64,000 bases of DNA from CALLVY01 sp937899855 (GCA_039820405.1 JBCBQC010000022.1:1-64000); one strand, 5' to 3'; numbered from the stretch's first letter, positions 42,041 through 51,425 are shown. Program-made: numbers and translations. Notes: generated by a model from the sequence alone, not told the origin.

Positions 42041-42597
42041 GGGCCAAGGGCTCGATACCAGGGCTTCGCTCGGTCGTTCTTTGGTGGGTCAGGAGTGGAA
42101 AAATTTACCCGATAGTTGGACACAAATTGCACCCGCCGGGGGCACTGGCTGGGAGCGGCGGCGTTTGAGGTCCATTGAGGGAAGGGGTCGGATTTGGGGG
42201 AGAGTGGCCGGATGGCGTGGGGGGCCGGGCGTGGGATGGGGGTGAAATTGGTGAATGCGGCTACTGAATTGTTATGTCACCTCACTGTCATTCTCGGTTT
42301 GTCGAGTAAGGGGTCGCTTTTTGTTGAAAAATAATTTTGCGGTTACAATTTTTTGGGCCTGCGGGTAGGGCAGCATCTAGTCAACAGTTTACTTTTTTCG
42401 AAAACTGGGCGATATCTGGAAAAAAGTCACATAATCCTTTATTTTACTATGTTAAAAACTTAGCGTCACAGATCGGATGGCTAAAGCGAGGTGTTTTTTT
42501 TTGTGGCATCGGTTTTGTTTAAGTGTTGGTCATGTATCTCAACAAAAGTGCTGATTTTCTTAAACAAAATTTTTTACCTGAATTAAATTTACCAGTC
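42041..42597. other. Non-coding stretch, no gene seen
   Basis: 557 bases with no convincing coding frame. The first 200 bases are GC-rich and G-skewed; the last 300 are AT-rich with runs of T. It isolates the beta-helix gene. A promoter should lie near its 3' end, but no TAnnTTTG is clear. Confidence 0.6.
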
Positions 42598-43812
42598 ATG
42601 CGATTCTCCCTTATGGTGGCATTGTCATTCATTGCTTTTAATGCCATGTCACAAAAGTCAAATGTTGTCGATGTAAGGTCGCTCAACGAATTACCCAAGC
42701 CTAACTCGGACAAGGCGATTGTTTTGGATCCTGCCAAAGTATACAAAGTACACGGTACGGTAGACCTCCAAGATTTTCACATTGATCTGAACGGCGCTAG
42801 CCTACAGGGCATTGATCCCGGAAAAGATGGTGTCGTATCGACTACCAACGGCGGTGTGCTGCGTAGTCGAAGCAACAATGTTTATTTGGAAAAGCTGTTC
42901 GTGATGTGTGCGGGCCCCAAGACCATGGGTTACGACTTCCGCGACGACACGCAGCGGTCCTATTGTAATCTCTTCCAGGGATGCTCGGTACTTGATGCAC
43001 CCGGTATGACCTCCCGTGGGGTAGGCTTGATCAAGGGTTTTAACACCACTTGTATCGACCTCAACTACTGGAATACCAAGAAGGGTCTGAACGTTGGTGG
43101 CAAGATGGGCAAGCTTACGATGGTGTACAACTACATCACCGGGATTCAGGCCGATGCGGCCATTGAGTTTGAAAAAGACTTGAATGCTCAAGACATCGTA
43201 ATGGCCGGTAACTACTTTGTGTACGGCGGAGCCGATGGCATCAAGATTCAGAAAGGCGCCTACGTGGGGCAGGGTAGAATGGTATCCAACCTCTTCCAGG
43301 GACAGGAAAACATCACCGTCGGCTTTGGATCGGACACGCCAGGCTGGGAAATGGTATCGAACAGTGGTAAGATTACCGATTCCCGCGCTCGGGCTTCCAT
43401 CTACATGAACGACAACGAAACGAAAACCGAATTCATTCAGCCCATCTTCCGCAAAATCGAAGGGGAAACCAAGACCAAGCAGTTGAAGAAGTTTTCCAAC
43501 ATTCAGAACAACCGCTTGACCTACATCGGTCGGAAGGACATCGTCACGGACGTGGTCATCACCTTATCGGGGATTTCCAGTGTGACGGGTGGCAACTATT
43601 CCATTGCCCTGATGAAAAACGGAGAGGACCTGATCATGCCCAAGGCCACGGCCTACAACGTCGACGCTGGCCGGAGTTTCAACCTCAGCTTGGACACCCA
43701 GGCTCCCTTGTCTACGGGCGACTACATCGAGGTTGTCCTCAAGGTCGACAACAATCCCGACAACAAGCCCGTCCTCATCAAAGACTTGATGATGAAGATC
43801 GTACAGTTCTAA
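42598..43812 (+). CDS. Secreted beta-helix protein resembling phage spike/tail proteins
   Basis: About 404 residues from the ATG at 42598, chosen because it gives a signal peptide ending NAMSQK. The central 280 residues are short strands of a right-handed beta-helix: VHGTVDLQDFHIDLNGASLQ, SRGVGLIKGFNTTCIDLNYW, ADGIKIQKGAYVGQ. A C-terminal beta sandwich (about 310-404) includes NNRLTYIGRKDIVTDVVITL, YSIALMKNGEDLI and LSTGDYIEVVLKV, as in trimeric phage spike and head-fibre tips. It lies alone between AT-rich spacers and ends in a strong hairpin. Function unknown. Confidence 0.75.
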   Translation: MRFSLMVALSFIAFNAMSQKSNVVDVRSLNELPKPNSDKAIVLDPAKVYKVHGTVDLQDFHIDLNGASLQGIDPGKDGVVSTTNGGVLRSRSNNVYLEKLFVMCAGPKTMGYDFRDDTQRSYCNLFQGCSVLDAPGMTSRGVGLIKGFNTTCIDLNYWNTKKGLNVGGKMGKLTMVYNYITGIQADAAIEFEKDLNAQDIVMAGNYFVYGGADGIKIQKGAYVGQGRMVSNLFQGQENITVGFGSDTPGWEMVSNSGKITDSRARASIYMNDNETKTEFIQPIFRKIEGETKTKQLKKFSNIQNNRLTYIGRKDIVTDVVITLSGISSVTGGNYSIALMKNGEDLIMPKATAYNVDAGRSFNLSLDTQAPLSTGDYIEVVLKVDNNPDNKPVLIKDLMMKIVQF

Positions 43813-43891
43813 ATCGGACCCATTCCCCCCCTTCTTACGCTGTAAAGCAGAAATCAGACGATACCAATTATCTGGGATTTATTGAAAGTAT

Positions 43892-43925
43892 GGATGAGGT
43901 GACTGAAATATCGGTCACCTCATCC
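43892..43925 (+). terminator. Terminator hairpin after the beta-helix gene
   Basis: GGATGAGGTGAC/GTCACCTCATCC, a perfect 12-bp stem with a 10-base loop, followed by GTTTAATG. Confidence 0.7.
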
Positions 43926-43991
43926 GTTTAATGCGCTGCTTCGTATCCCATTTTTTTACCATAAGCCTGGCTAAAACATATCATCCTAACT

Positions 43992-44900
43992 ATGAGTGCT
44001 ACACTTTTCAAACTACTTCTACTCATCCCCCTCATCGTTACCAATGTTTGTTCCCAACTCTACGGCTTCGACGTCATGCACTTCGAAGTAGCCTATTCGC
44101 TGATCCTCATTTTCCTGCTGGGCATTCCCCACGGGGCCATGGATCACATCATTTTTAAGAAGGAAAGAAAGCAATATTCCCACCTGTTTACCGCCTTTTA
44201 CTGGACCCTCGGGTTGAGCAATGCGGTCCTGTGGTTTTTCTTTCCCCTGGAGGTCACCTTCTTTTTTATCCTCCTCTCCGCTTTCCACTTTGGGGAAGCC
44301 CAGTTTTCTAATCACGCCTACCTCAAACGACAACTCGTCTTTGTAATCTGCTGGGGAATGGCGATCATTTCCTTGCTACTCAGTAAGAACATTCCGCAAC
44401 TGGCGGCCTACGTTCAGAGCAATCACAATCCCGTGTTTTACCAACAGGTACTCCTTTACCTCGAAAACCAACAGATCGTACTGGGCTTCGTGGCCATCAC
44501 GCTGCTGTTCAAAGTGTACTACTGGGCCAGCAATAAGATTACGGGGTATTTTTTCCTGCGCGAATTCCTCTTTTTCTCGACGATCATGCTGTTTATGAAT
44601 TTCTCGAGCATCGTAGTGGGCATCACCACCTTTTTCGTATTCGGCCACTCGCTCCACGTGCTGGAGCAGGAGTACCGCTACCTCAAGAAGGACAACCCGA
44701 GTTTTGGACTACTCGACTTCGTCAAGGTCATCTTTCCCTTTTCGATCCTGAGCTACGTTATGGGTGGATTGCTGTTTGCCCTGAGCCTTTTTGAGGTCCT
44801 GAATATTTCCCAGGCCTCGCTGATTCTGATCATGCTCTCTTCGCTTACCCTGCCGCACGCCGTGGTGATGCACATTTTTTACCGCACCAAGCGGAGCTAA
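43992..44900 (+). CDS. blh: Brp/Blh-family beta-carotene 15,15'-dioxygenase
   Basis: 302 residues with eight to nine membrane helices. The family motifs with metal-binding histidines are visible: LGIPHGAMDHIIF, SAFHFGEAQFSNHA, FFVFGHSLHVLEQEY and LPHAVVMHIFY. The enzyme cleaves beta-carotene into two retinal molecules in the membrane. Retinal is the chromophore of proteorhodopsin and related light-driven pumps. No rhodopsin or carotenoid gene lies in this window, so the partner must be elsewhere or the retinal has another use. Confidence 0.9.
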   Translation: MSATLFKLLLLIPLIVTNVCSQLYGFDVMHFEVAYSLILIFLLGIPHGAMDHIIFKKERKQYSHLFTAFYWTLGLSNAVLWFFFPLEVTFFFILLSAFHFGEAQFSNHAYLKRQLVFVICWGMAIISLLLSKNIPQLAAYVQSNHNPVFYQQVLLYLENQQIVLGFVAITLLFKVYYWASNKITGYFFLREFLFFSTIMLFMNFSSIVVGITTFFVFGHSLHVLEQEYRYLKKDNPSFGLLDFVKVIFPFSILSYVMGGLLFALSLFEVLNISQASLILIMLSSLTLPHAVVMHIFYRTKRS

Positions 44901-45047
44901 TTGGTCGGGCGCCCTTCGATTGGTTCGAGTGGTTCCCACCGGGCCGTGGGGCTGGGCATTGGATGGCCCCGAGGGGGAGAAAAAGATTGTTCGCAAAGCG
45001 AATTTGCCTTAACTTGAGGATGGATCTTTAATGCTAATCCAAGTTTT

Positions 45048-45593
45048 ATGGCAAAACAGTACGATCAAATATCGCCCGAGCTTCAAGCGTTTATCGAGGC
45101 GCAAAAGATTTTCTTTGTGGCTACGGCCCGGCGGGAAGGACGCATCAATTTGTCGCCCAAAGGGATGGAGGATACCTTGCGGGTGCTCGATTCCCGGCGC
45201 GTTTGCTGGATCAACCTCACCGGCAGTGGCAACGAAACGGCCGCTCACCTATTGGAAAGCAAGCGGATGACGCTGATGTTCTGCGCTTTTGAGGGTAAGC
45301 CCCTGATTTTACGCCTCTACGGGGCCGCCACGGCCTACCACGAGCGCGACCCGGAGTACCAGCAATACATCGGTCATTTTCCCAGCATCGCGGGGACCCG
45401 CCAGGTCGTACTGATGGAGGTCGATCTGGTACAAACCTCTTGTGGGTTTGCCGTTCCGCTGATGGAGTATCGGGAAGATCGACAAATCCTACGCGATTGG
45501 GCGGAAAAGAAGGGGGAGGACAATATTCGGGCCTACTGGCGGGAGAAAAATACGCGGAGTTTGGATGGCCATCCCACCCGCATCATCGAATAA
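45048..45593 (+). CDS. Pyridoxamine 5'-phosphate oxidase-like FMN-binding protein
   Basis: 181 residues with the split-barrel pattern: QKIFFVATARREGRINLSPK, RRVCWINLTGSGNETAAHLL, RMTLMFCAFEGKPLILRLYG. This matches the PNPOx-like subfamily that binds FMN, F420 or heme as a dimer; the enzymatic role is often unknown. The C-terminal extension (about 135-181) has QTSCGFAVPLMEY. Cytoplasmic. A small membrane-protein gene follows 18 bases downstream. Confidence 0.85.
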   Translation: MAKQYDQISPELQAFIEAQKIFFVATARREGRINLSPKGMEDTLRVLDSRRVCWINLTGSGNETAAHLLESKRMTLMFCAFEGKPLILRLYGAATAYHERDPEYQQYIGHFPSIAGTRQVVLMEVDLVQTSCGFAVPLMEYREDRQILRDWAEKKGEDNIRAYWREKNTRSLDGHPTRIIE

Positions 45594-45611
45594 TTCCAAG
45601 TCCTTCGAACC

Positions 45612-45941
45612 ATGCTCGGCCTACTGCTCCTCTACCTAATCGGTCGTCAATTTTACGACCTGGCGCGCCGTCACGGTCGCAATGGCTGGGGCCTGGCCCT
45701 GTTGGGGATTGCGGCTTACTACCTGGGCATCTTCGTCGCTGGGGTCACGCTAGCCCTGGTGCTCGAAGCCTTGGAAACCGCACCGCTGGAATCCTTTAAC
45801 GACACGGTTTTGGGACTATTGATGCTGCCTTTTGGCATCCTATCTTGCTATTTGGTCTACCGGCTTTTGGATCAGCATTTTCGGGGTATCGAACCCGATC
45901 GGGAGTCGGTGATCCTCGACGATGGTTTTGAAGAGGATTAG
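45612..45941 (+). CDS. Small membrane protein, unknown function
   Basis: 109 residues with three predicted membrane helices (LGLLLLYLIGRQFYDLA, LLGIAAYYLGIFVAGVTLAL, TVLGLLMLPFGILSCYLVY) and an acidic C-terminal tail. It follows the PNPOx-like gene and may be co-transcribed. No family is recognised. Confidence 0.65.
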   Translation: MLGLLLLYLIGRQFYDLARRHGRNGWGLALLGIAAYYLGIFVAGVTLALVLEALETAPLESFNDTVLGLLMLPFGILSCYLVYRLLDQHFRGIEPDRESVILDDGFEED

Positions 45942-46151
45942 GTGGTGTCTTACCAATGCTTTTGGAGAAAGGTGGCTCAGGTTTTGGTGCTTACCGAGCC
46001 TCCTTTCGAGCGAAATAGCTTTAGCTATTGGGGGAGGAATCCAGATCAATAAAATGCCGCGCCGTGGGATAAAACAGCGACTTTTCCAGATGTGCCAGCT
46101 TTTTCCTAACTTCGTACGGCGAGTTCACCAAGCGCCCATCCACCTCCATTG

Positions 46152-46892
46152 ATGAGTAACCCGATCGACGAAAATCTGATCTCTGACGGTCAGAACCAGT
46201 ACAAGTTCTACCGCAATTTCATGAACCTCGATGAGGCCAAGGCCTTTGGGGCACTGCTCGACGCACACGATATTCCCTATCAGATGGAGACGAGCGGTAC
46301 GGTGATCGACTCCGCCATTGTGGGCAGTGGCTTGGTGCCCAAGGCCGTCGTCAAAATCCTGGCCCGTGATTTTCGCACCGTCAACCGCCTCATCGCCGAA
46401 CGGGTCCGCACGGCCGATCCTTCTTACATTGCCGATCACTACCTCAACCAACTCCGCGATACCGAACTGCTCGACATCATCAAAAAGCAAGACGAGTGGT
46501 CAGCCGAAGACATCAGCGTGGCCCAGGTCATCCTCGCCAAGCGAGGCATCAACATCATTCCCAGCGAAATCGAACGTTTCCGTCGGGAGCGACTGGTGGA
46601 AGTGCGTCGGGGAAAAACGGGCAGCCCCCTGTGGATGGTACTGTATTCCTTGGGTATCCTACTCGGTCCCCTGGTGAGTCCCCTCTTTGTACTTGCCGGC
46701 ATCGGTATGGGGTACTACTACGCCTACGGCAAGTCGACCGATATGGACGGGGAAAAATATTTCCTTTTTCAGCCCCGTACCCGCCAAATCGGTACGCTAA
46801 TGTTCTACGGCGGTCTTTTGCTGCTGGCCCTGGGATTGTTGCTCTTTCCGGGACTTTTCTACGCCCTTCAGCGCGATATTGACCTGTGGTAA
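46152..46892 (+). CDS. DUF2007-like domain membrane protein
   Basis: About 246 residues from the ATG at 46152. The N-terminal 80 residues (YKFYRNFMNLDEAKAFGALL, then HDIPYQMETSGTVIDSAIVG) resemble the small alpha/beta DUF2007 signal-transduction-type fold. A helical linker follows (about 100-160), then two membrane hairpins (about 168-195 and 218-242). It may be a cytoplasmic sensor tethered to the inner membrane. Function unknown. Confidence 0.65.
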   Translation: MSNPIDENLISDGQNQYKFYRNFMNLDEAKAFGALLDAHDIPYQMETSGTVIDSAIVGSGLVPKAVVKILARDFRTVNRLIAERVRTADPSYIADHYLNQLRDTELLDIIKKQDEWSAEDISVAQVILAKRGINIIPSEIERFRRERLVEVRRGKTGSPLWMVLYSLGILLGPLVSPLFVLAGIGMGYYYAYGKSTDMDGEKYFLFQPRTRQIGTLMFYGGLLLLALGLLLFPGLFYALQRDIDLW

Positions 46893-47118
46893 ACGGGCGC
46901 GTCCCACCTCCCATCTCCACGGGCTCCGCCAAATGCAGACTTGGATGTTTTGCTACTGAAATGATCGTGTTTTATCCAACCTTTACACTTATTGCCCCAT
47001 CGGGTACACTTATCAAAGTATCGGGGAAATTGCCGCTCGATGCCTTAACTTGCTATGGATTTATTAGCTGCCTAGCTGCAAAGGCATTTTGTTATGAAAA
47101 GTAAACTTTTGATCGGTG
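46893..47118. other. Intergenic stretch without a recognised gene
   Basis: About 225 bases between the DUF2007-like gene and a candidate structured RNA. No convincing reading frame, repeat or TAnnTTTG promoter is visible. Confidence 0.5.
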
Positions 47119-47336
47119 AATTCCAATCTTCACTGGAGAGGTTCGCAGGGTGGACCCGGCAACTACTAAGACCAAACGCACAATAAAAGCCTGAACGGGA
47201 GGCGGCAGCGCGGACGAAGGAAGCGGAGGTGGTCCCAGTATTTCCCCAAAATATCGATTGGATTTTAAAGAAAAACTGTCTAGTAGTTTTAATCCACTTT
47301 GAGATGGTTTGGTCCGCAAAGCCAAACCATTTTTTT
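47119..47336 (+). ncRNA. Candidate structured RNA with its own terminator
   Basis: Nested long-range complementarity is visible: TCCAATC (47122) with GATTGGA (47256), ACTG (47132) with CAGT (47236), and GGACC (47152) with GGTCC (47231). They enclose a GC-rich core. A rho-independent terminator starts 42 bases after the closing stem. No reading frame with coding character fits, and no plus-strand gene ends within 400 bases upstream. The 5' end and promoter are not determined. It could be a small RNA or a leader of the cNMP-AlbA_2 gene. Confidence 0.35.
47304..47336 (+). terminator. Rho-independent terminator upstream of the cNMP-AlbA_2 gene
   Basis: ATGGTTTGG/CCAAACCAT with a 9-base loop, followed by seven T residues. 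It lies 400 bases past the preceding gene and 106 bases before the next, so it likely ends a separate short transcript or acts as an attenuator. Confidence 0.8.
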
Positions 47337-47442
47337 ATGCCCTTTGCCAAGGATTTGTACCCCTGATGAATATTTTACCCGTATTTTACGCCCCGATTGT
47401 GACCGAATCTGGTCTTCTACTTGGTGAATAAACATTTGTTTT

Positions 47443-48351
47443 ATGGCTATACGTACGGAGCAAACCCTGGCGCTGCTAAAAGATCGGGAACCATTCAGTA
47501 AATTGGAGCGGGCGGATATTGAAGCCTTGCTCGCCATGGTCGAATACCGCAGCTACGCACCGGGGGATCTGGTGTTTGATACCAATACCCAGCCCAGTTA
47601 CCTCTTCTTGGTGGAGGAAGGACGATTCCACCTCCGCTTGCCCAACAATACCAACAAGGAAATTGGGACGGGCGAATTTTTTGGTGAAATCGGCTTCATC
47701 AATCAGGATTTTCGCTCGGGTGCCGTCTGGGCCACCCAGGACTCCGTGGTCAGTTGTATTAGTCGAAAAAAACTACTGGACAAGCAGTACGTTCGCCCGG
47801 AGGTGGCCCTGTTGATCATCCAAGAATTGGCCAAGCGGATCATTACTTACCTGCGCTCCAAAGAGCAAACCAGTACGGAGGAAATCATCTGGCAGGGAGA
47901 ATCCGGTGGGGTCGAGTTTAAATCCACGCTGCGTTGGAACATGTTCACCAACAAGAAGGATAAAAATATCGAGCACGCCGCACTGAAAACCATCGCCGCC
48001 TTTTTGAACACCAACGGCGGCATTCTGCTCGTCGGCGTATCCGATTCGGGGGAAGTGCTGGGGCTGGAAAAGGATCAATTTTCCAATCACGATCGGCTGT
48101 TGCTCCACCTCAACAAACTCATCACGGACCGGATCGGTACGATCTTTACCCAGTTTGTTCACGCCTCCGTAGAAAAGGTAAACGAACGGGCCCTGCTCCG
48201 AATCGATTGCCAGCCCGCTACCCGACCCGCCTACCTGCGGGATGGCCAACAGGAGCATTTTTACATCCGTACTGGGCCGTCCACCACGGCCCTGGCCCTC
48301 TCCAAAGTGTACCACTACATTCAGGAGCGTTTTTTTGCCAAGGACGACTGA
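47443..48351 (+). CDS. Cyclic-nucleotide-binding domain fused to Schlafen-type AlbA_2 domain
   Basis: 302 residues in two domains. Residues about 15-135 are a Crp-type cNMP-binding barrel with a largely intact phosphate-binding cassette (GEFFGEIGFINQDFRSGAVW, holding E82 and R91). Residues about 150-295 are an AlbA_2/Schlafen N-terminal domain: ESGGVEFKSTLRWNM, EHAALKTIAAFLNTNGGILL, VGVSDSGEVLGLE. The Crp helix-turn-helix is absent. AlbA_2 domains bind nucleic acid, and some Schlafen proteins cut RNA. The fusion suggests nucleic-acid binding or cleavage controlled by a cyclic nucleotide. No nucleotide cyclase is seen nearby. Confidence 0.83.
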   Translation: MAIRTEQTLALLKDREPFSKLERADIEALLAMVEYRSYAPGDLVFDTNTQPSYLFLVEEGRFHLRLPNNTNKEIGTGEFFGEIGFINQDFRSGAVWATQDSVVSCISRKKLLDKQYVRPEVALLIIQELAKRIITYLRSKEQTSTEEIIWQGESGGVEFKSTLRWNMFTNKKDKNIEHAALKTIAAFLNTNGGILLVGVSDSGEVLGLEKDQFSNHDRLLLHLNKLITDRIGTIFTQFVHASVEKVNERALLRIDCQPATRPAYLRDGQQEHFYIRTGPSTTALALSKVYHYIQERFFAKDD

Positions 48352-48475
48352 GCCCCCGGTGTTGCCTGGCAGCCAGGTCTCCCAAAGCACCACGAATATT
48401 GGCGTGGAATCGGCCAGAACTTGTTATTGATTAAATAAAAACGTAATATTAATAGCAACTTCAAACCCCATCTCC

Positions 48476-51409
48476 ATGCCTAAACACGCCCCACCCACCA
48501 CCCGCGCTTCCCGGAAAAGTCGTACTGTACACTCCTCCCAAGGCCACGATTCCAACGCCACCGCCGTACTGGATGGTGCTGCCTCCCGGGAGGCCAACGA
48601 AAAGCAAGCGCAGCAGTTGGCCGATCGGGTGTCGGGCATGGCCCCCAGATCCGCCGCCCCGATCGTACAAGCCATGCAGCCCCGCCGGTCGGGCGACACC
48701 GCGGGAGCCCTGGACGCTTCCTTCGAAGCTGGTCTGGTGGGGAGTAAGGGGCGGGGACGGGCGCTAGCCCCCGCCACCCAGCACCGGATGGCCCGCTCCT
48801 TCCAAAGCGACTTTAGTGCGGTCCGCATCCACACCGATCGCCCCGCCATCCAGCTGTCGCAGTCCATCGGCGCCCGGGCTTTTACCCACGGGCGAGACAT
48901 CTACTTCAACCGGGGGGAGTACCAACCCGAAAGCGCGAGTGGGCAGCACCTGCTGGCCCACGAGCTGACCCACGTCGTACAACAAACGGGGCGGGTACAA
49001 CGCAAGGTCAACCCCACGCCCTCGGCTTACCAGGGCTACGCCGCGCTGGCGGCCATGACGATCCGCCAGCTCGACGATTACGCCAAGGCCCAGGCCGATT
49101 GGCATACGGAAGCCTCGCTGAGTACGACCCAGCGCGATGAGATTCGGGGCTTGTTGCTGCTGGTCCGCGACCAGGGGCGACTGAGCCTTTGTGGGGGCAT
49201 GACGGTCAGCAGTGGCATTGCGGAACTCAAAAAGAGTGGCCCCACCTTCGTTGCCAAATACCTCGACCTCCTCAATCTGGCCTACACCGATGGCGACCCC
49301 TTCCAGATGAGCGATCCCATGACTGATATGGGCAAGGCCGTCAAAAAGGGAAAGGACCTGGCGGATTTAAAAAAGGGTTTTCCCGCCTACGTGCTCAAGA
49401 CTGCCATGCAAGAAGGGCGCTTCAACGTCCTACACGACAATAGCTTTATTCAAGACCTGGTCAAGTACTACACCACGGCTACCAACACGCCCATTTTCCA
49501 GGCGAAGAATGGCAAGGATTTTCGTTCCTACAACAACCAGCGGGCCACCGACAAGGTCGATCCACTGAGCTACGACGTCGCTCCGCTGCGGGGCAAGGTG
49601 CGGAGTTTTCACCGTTTTAAAGGGACGGCCCTGGATCAGTTGAAGACCAATTTTGCCGATACCAGCAAGAGCAAGCCGCTGACGCTCATCCTCCACACGG
49701 CCCTGGATTACAACGGTGCCTTCCACCGCGATAAGAATTTGACCGAGGTGATCAAGAATGCCAATATGAACACCCTGATGGTGGAAGGCAAGGAGACCCT
49801 GGCCGATTTTCGAAGGGAAATCAGCCCGATTGCCCAAAAGTACGGAATCAACAACAAAATCGATCAACTCATGTTTGCTGGGCACGGCAACGCTCGCTTT
49901 ATGGAGCTGGCGGGTAAGATCAAGGACGATGGCAAGGGCGAGGTTGAGGAAGTGGTCGATAACATCAGTTTGAACAACAATAAGGTGGAAACGGACAAAT
50001 TGATGAAGGAGGTCCTCCAGAATATGGACAAGAAGAAGCTCAACAAAAAAGGCTACCAAGCCCACCGCCGCATCATATTCAACGCTTGCTTGACCAACTC
50101 CAATTCGGTACGGCAGGCCATCCAATCGAAAAACGTCCTGCTGGCGCGCCTCGAAATCATCAAGTACATCCGTCAAAATGCCAGTCTGGCGACCTACATG
50201 CAGGACTTGGCCAAGTCGGAAGGGCGGGACGTCACCGCGGTGGGGAGCAATGCCTCTTTCGGAAAAATTGGGTTGATCGATGGGGCGGACAACCTCGATC
50301 TTATCAGTGGTAAGGATTCCAAGTTGACGGGGACCAAACTCGAATACGTTGAGTTTGGGGTGGAGGCTAGTGGCGCCTTGCGTGCCGTGTTGGAAAGCTG
50401 GGCCCGGCACCGAAAATTGTGCAAAGCGGCGATGGAGCGGCGCATTAAAATCAGCTCTACCGCCTGGAATCCCATCATCATCGAAACCCTCTACCAGCGC
50501 ATCCTCAAGAACTACTGGTCGGATGCCGAAAACATCCGGCAAATGGTGCTGCTGGGGGAGACGATCAGCAAGCTCAAGTCGAGCATTTCCTGCCGGGTGA
50601 GCAACATTAAGGGCAAGGAAAGTACCTTCCCCCAAGAGTACATCTCCCTGATGACGGCCCTCCAAGGCTCCAAAAAATGGAGCAGCGATGCCTACGTCGG
50701 CCTGGTGATGTACCAGGCTTGGATGACCGCTGACCCCGCCTCCACCAACGCCAGAAACAATTTCCTCCAACAACTCCAGGCGCACTTCAACGCCAATACC
50801 GCACTCAAATACGTCGACTTGGATTACCTGGATACCAATGGGCACTACGCCAAACTACTGAGCGCCAAGGGCAATGGCCCCATGATCCTGGCCCTGATGG
50901 GTATCCTGTATAGAAAGGCCCCCGCCGGCGTCCAAACGGAGGCCAAGAAGTACCTCCTTTCCGAAGTCAATGCCAAAGACGAATTTGACGCCGTCAAAGA
51001 CGTGACGGGCAAACTGGGCGGTCGCTCCACCGAATTGGGCATTTTACAGGCCATCGGCAAGTACACCCCACCGTCCTCCTCCGGTAGCAGTTCCTCTTCC
51101 TCTTCTTCCTCCGGCGTCAGCAGCCGGGATGCCAACCTGCGCATCGAAGGTCAGGCACAAAATACCGCCTACGTAGACTCGGTCACCTACCGCGGGGAAA
51201 TCAAAACCAAACCCGAAGCTGCCATCTACCAAGAACCCAGCACGGGATCGACCAAGCTAAGCCCCCTGAGCCAGGGGACGACCATCGACATTTTGGGCTC
51301 CACGGCGGGCTGGTGGGCCATCGAGTACACCTACACTACGGGCAAGGCCCCGGTGGTACAAAAGCCGGGGACGGCCTTTGTAAAGAAAAGTGAGGTCAAA
51401 CTGATTTGA
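48476..51409 (+). CDS. DUF4157 - caspase-like - SH3 protein, eCIS effector-like
   Basis: 977 residues, no signal peptide. A basic, disordered N-terminus (1-95) is followed by a DUF4157 domain (about 97-172) ending LLAHELTHVVQQ, with the HELTH zinc-peptidase motif at 162-166. Residues about 400-560 look like a caspase-like (C14/CHAT-type) peptidase: LTLILHTALDYNG, QLMFAGHGNARF (H470) and RRIIFNACLTNS (C538). A helical region (640-860), a serine run (867-883) and a C-terminal SH3-like domain (about 905-977) follow. DUF4157 commonly marks cargo of extracellular contractile injection systems. The gene 16 bases downstream may be a partner. No injection-system genes are in the window. Confidence 0.78.
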   Translation: MPKHAPPTTRASRKSRTVHSSQGHDSNATAVLDGAASREANEKQAQQLADRVSGMAPRSAAPIVQAMQPRRSGDTAGALDASFEAGLVGSKGRGRALAPATQHRMARSFQSDFSAVRIHTDRPAIQLSQSIGARAFTHGRDIYFNRGEYQPESASGQHLLAHELTHVVQQTGRVQRKVNPTPSAYQGYAALAAMTIRQLDDYAKAQADWHTEASLSTTQRDEIRGLLLLVRDQGRLSLCGGMTVSSGIAELKKSGPTFVAKYLDLLNLAYTDGDPFQMSDPMTDMGKAVKKGKDLADLKKGFPAYVLKTAMQEGRFNVLHDNSFIQDLVKYYTTATNTPIFQAKNGKDFRSYNNQRATDKVDPLSYDVAPLRGKVRSFHRFKGTALDQLKTNFADTSKSKPLTLILHTALDYNGAFHRDKNLTEVIKNANMNTLMVEGKETLADFRREISPIAQKYGINNKIDQLMFAGHGNARFMELAGKIKDDGKGEVEEVVDNISLNNNKVETDKLMKEVLQNMDKKKLNKKGYQAHRRIIFNACLTNSNSVRQAIQSKNVLLARLEIIKYIRQNASLATYMQDLAKSEGRDVTAVGSNASFGKIGLIDGADNLDLISGKDSKLTGTKLEYVEFGVEASGALRAVLESWARHRKLCKAAMERRIKISSTAWNPIIIETLYQRILKNYWSDAENIRQMVLLGETISKLKSSISCRVSNIKGKESTFPQEYISLMTALQGSKKWSSDAYVGLVMYQAWMTADPASTNARNNFLQQLQAHFNANTALKYVDLDYLDTNGHYAKLLSAKGNGPMILALMGILYRKAPAGVQTEAKKYLLSEVNAKDEFDAVKDVTGKLGGRSTELGILQAIGKYTPPSSSGSSSSSSSSSGVSSRDANLRIEGQAQNTAYVDSVTYRGEIKTKPEAAIYQEPSTGSTKLSPLSQGTTIDILGSTAGWWAIEYTYTTGKAPVVQKPGTAFVKKSEVKLI

Positions 51410-51425
51410 TTCCTTGCCCCAACCC

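Noticed and set aside
47072..47350. 92-residue minus-strand frame
   Set aside because: Crosses the plus-strand terminator and the paired segments; no coding character.
49430..50845. 471-residue minus-strand frame inside the DUF4157 gene
   Set aside because: Despite its length it lies fully opposite a clear multi-domain gene and shows no recognisable motif.
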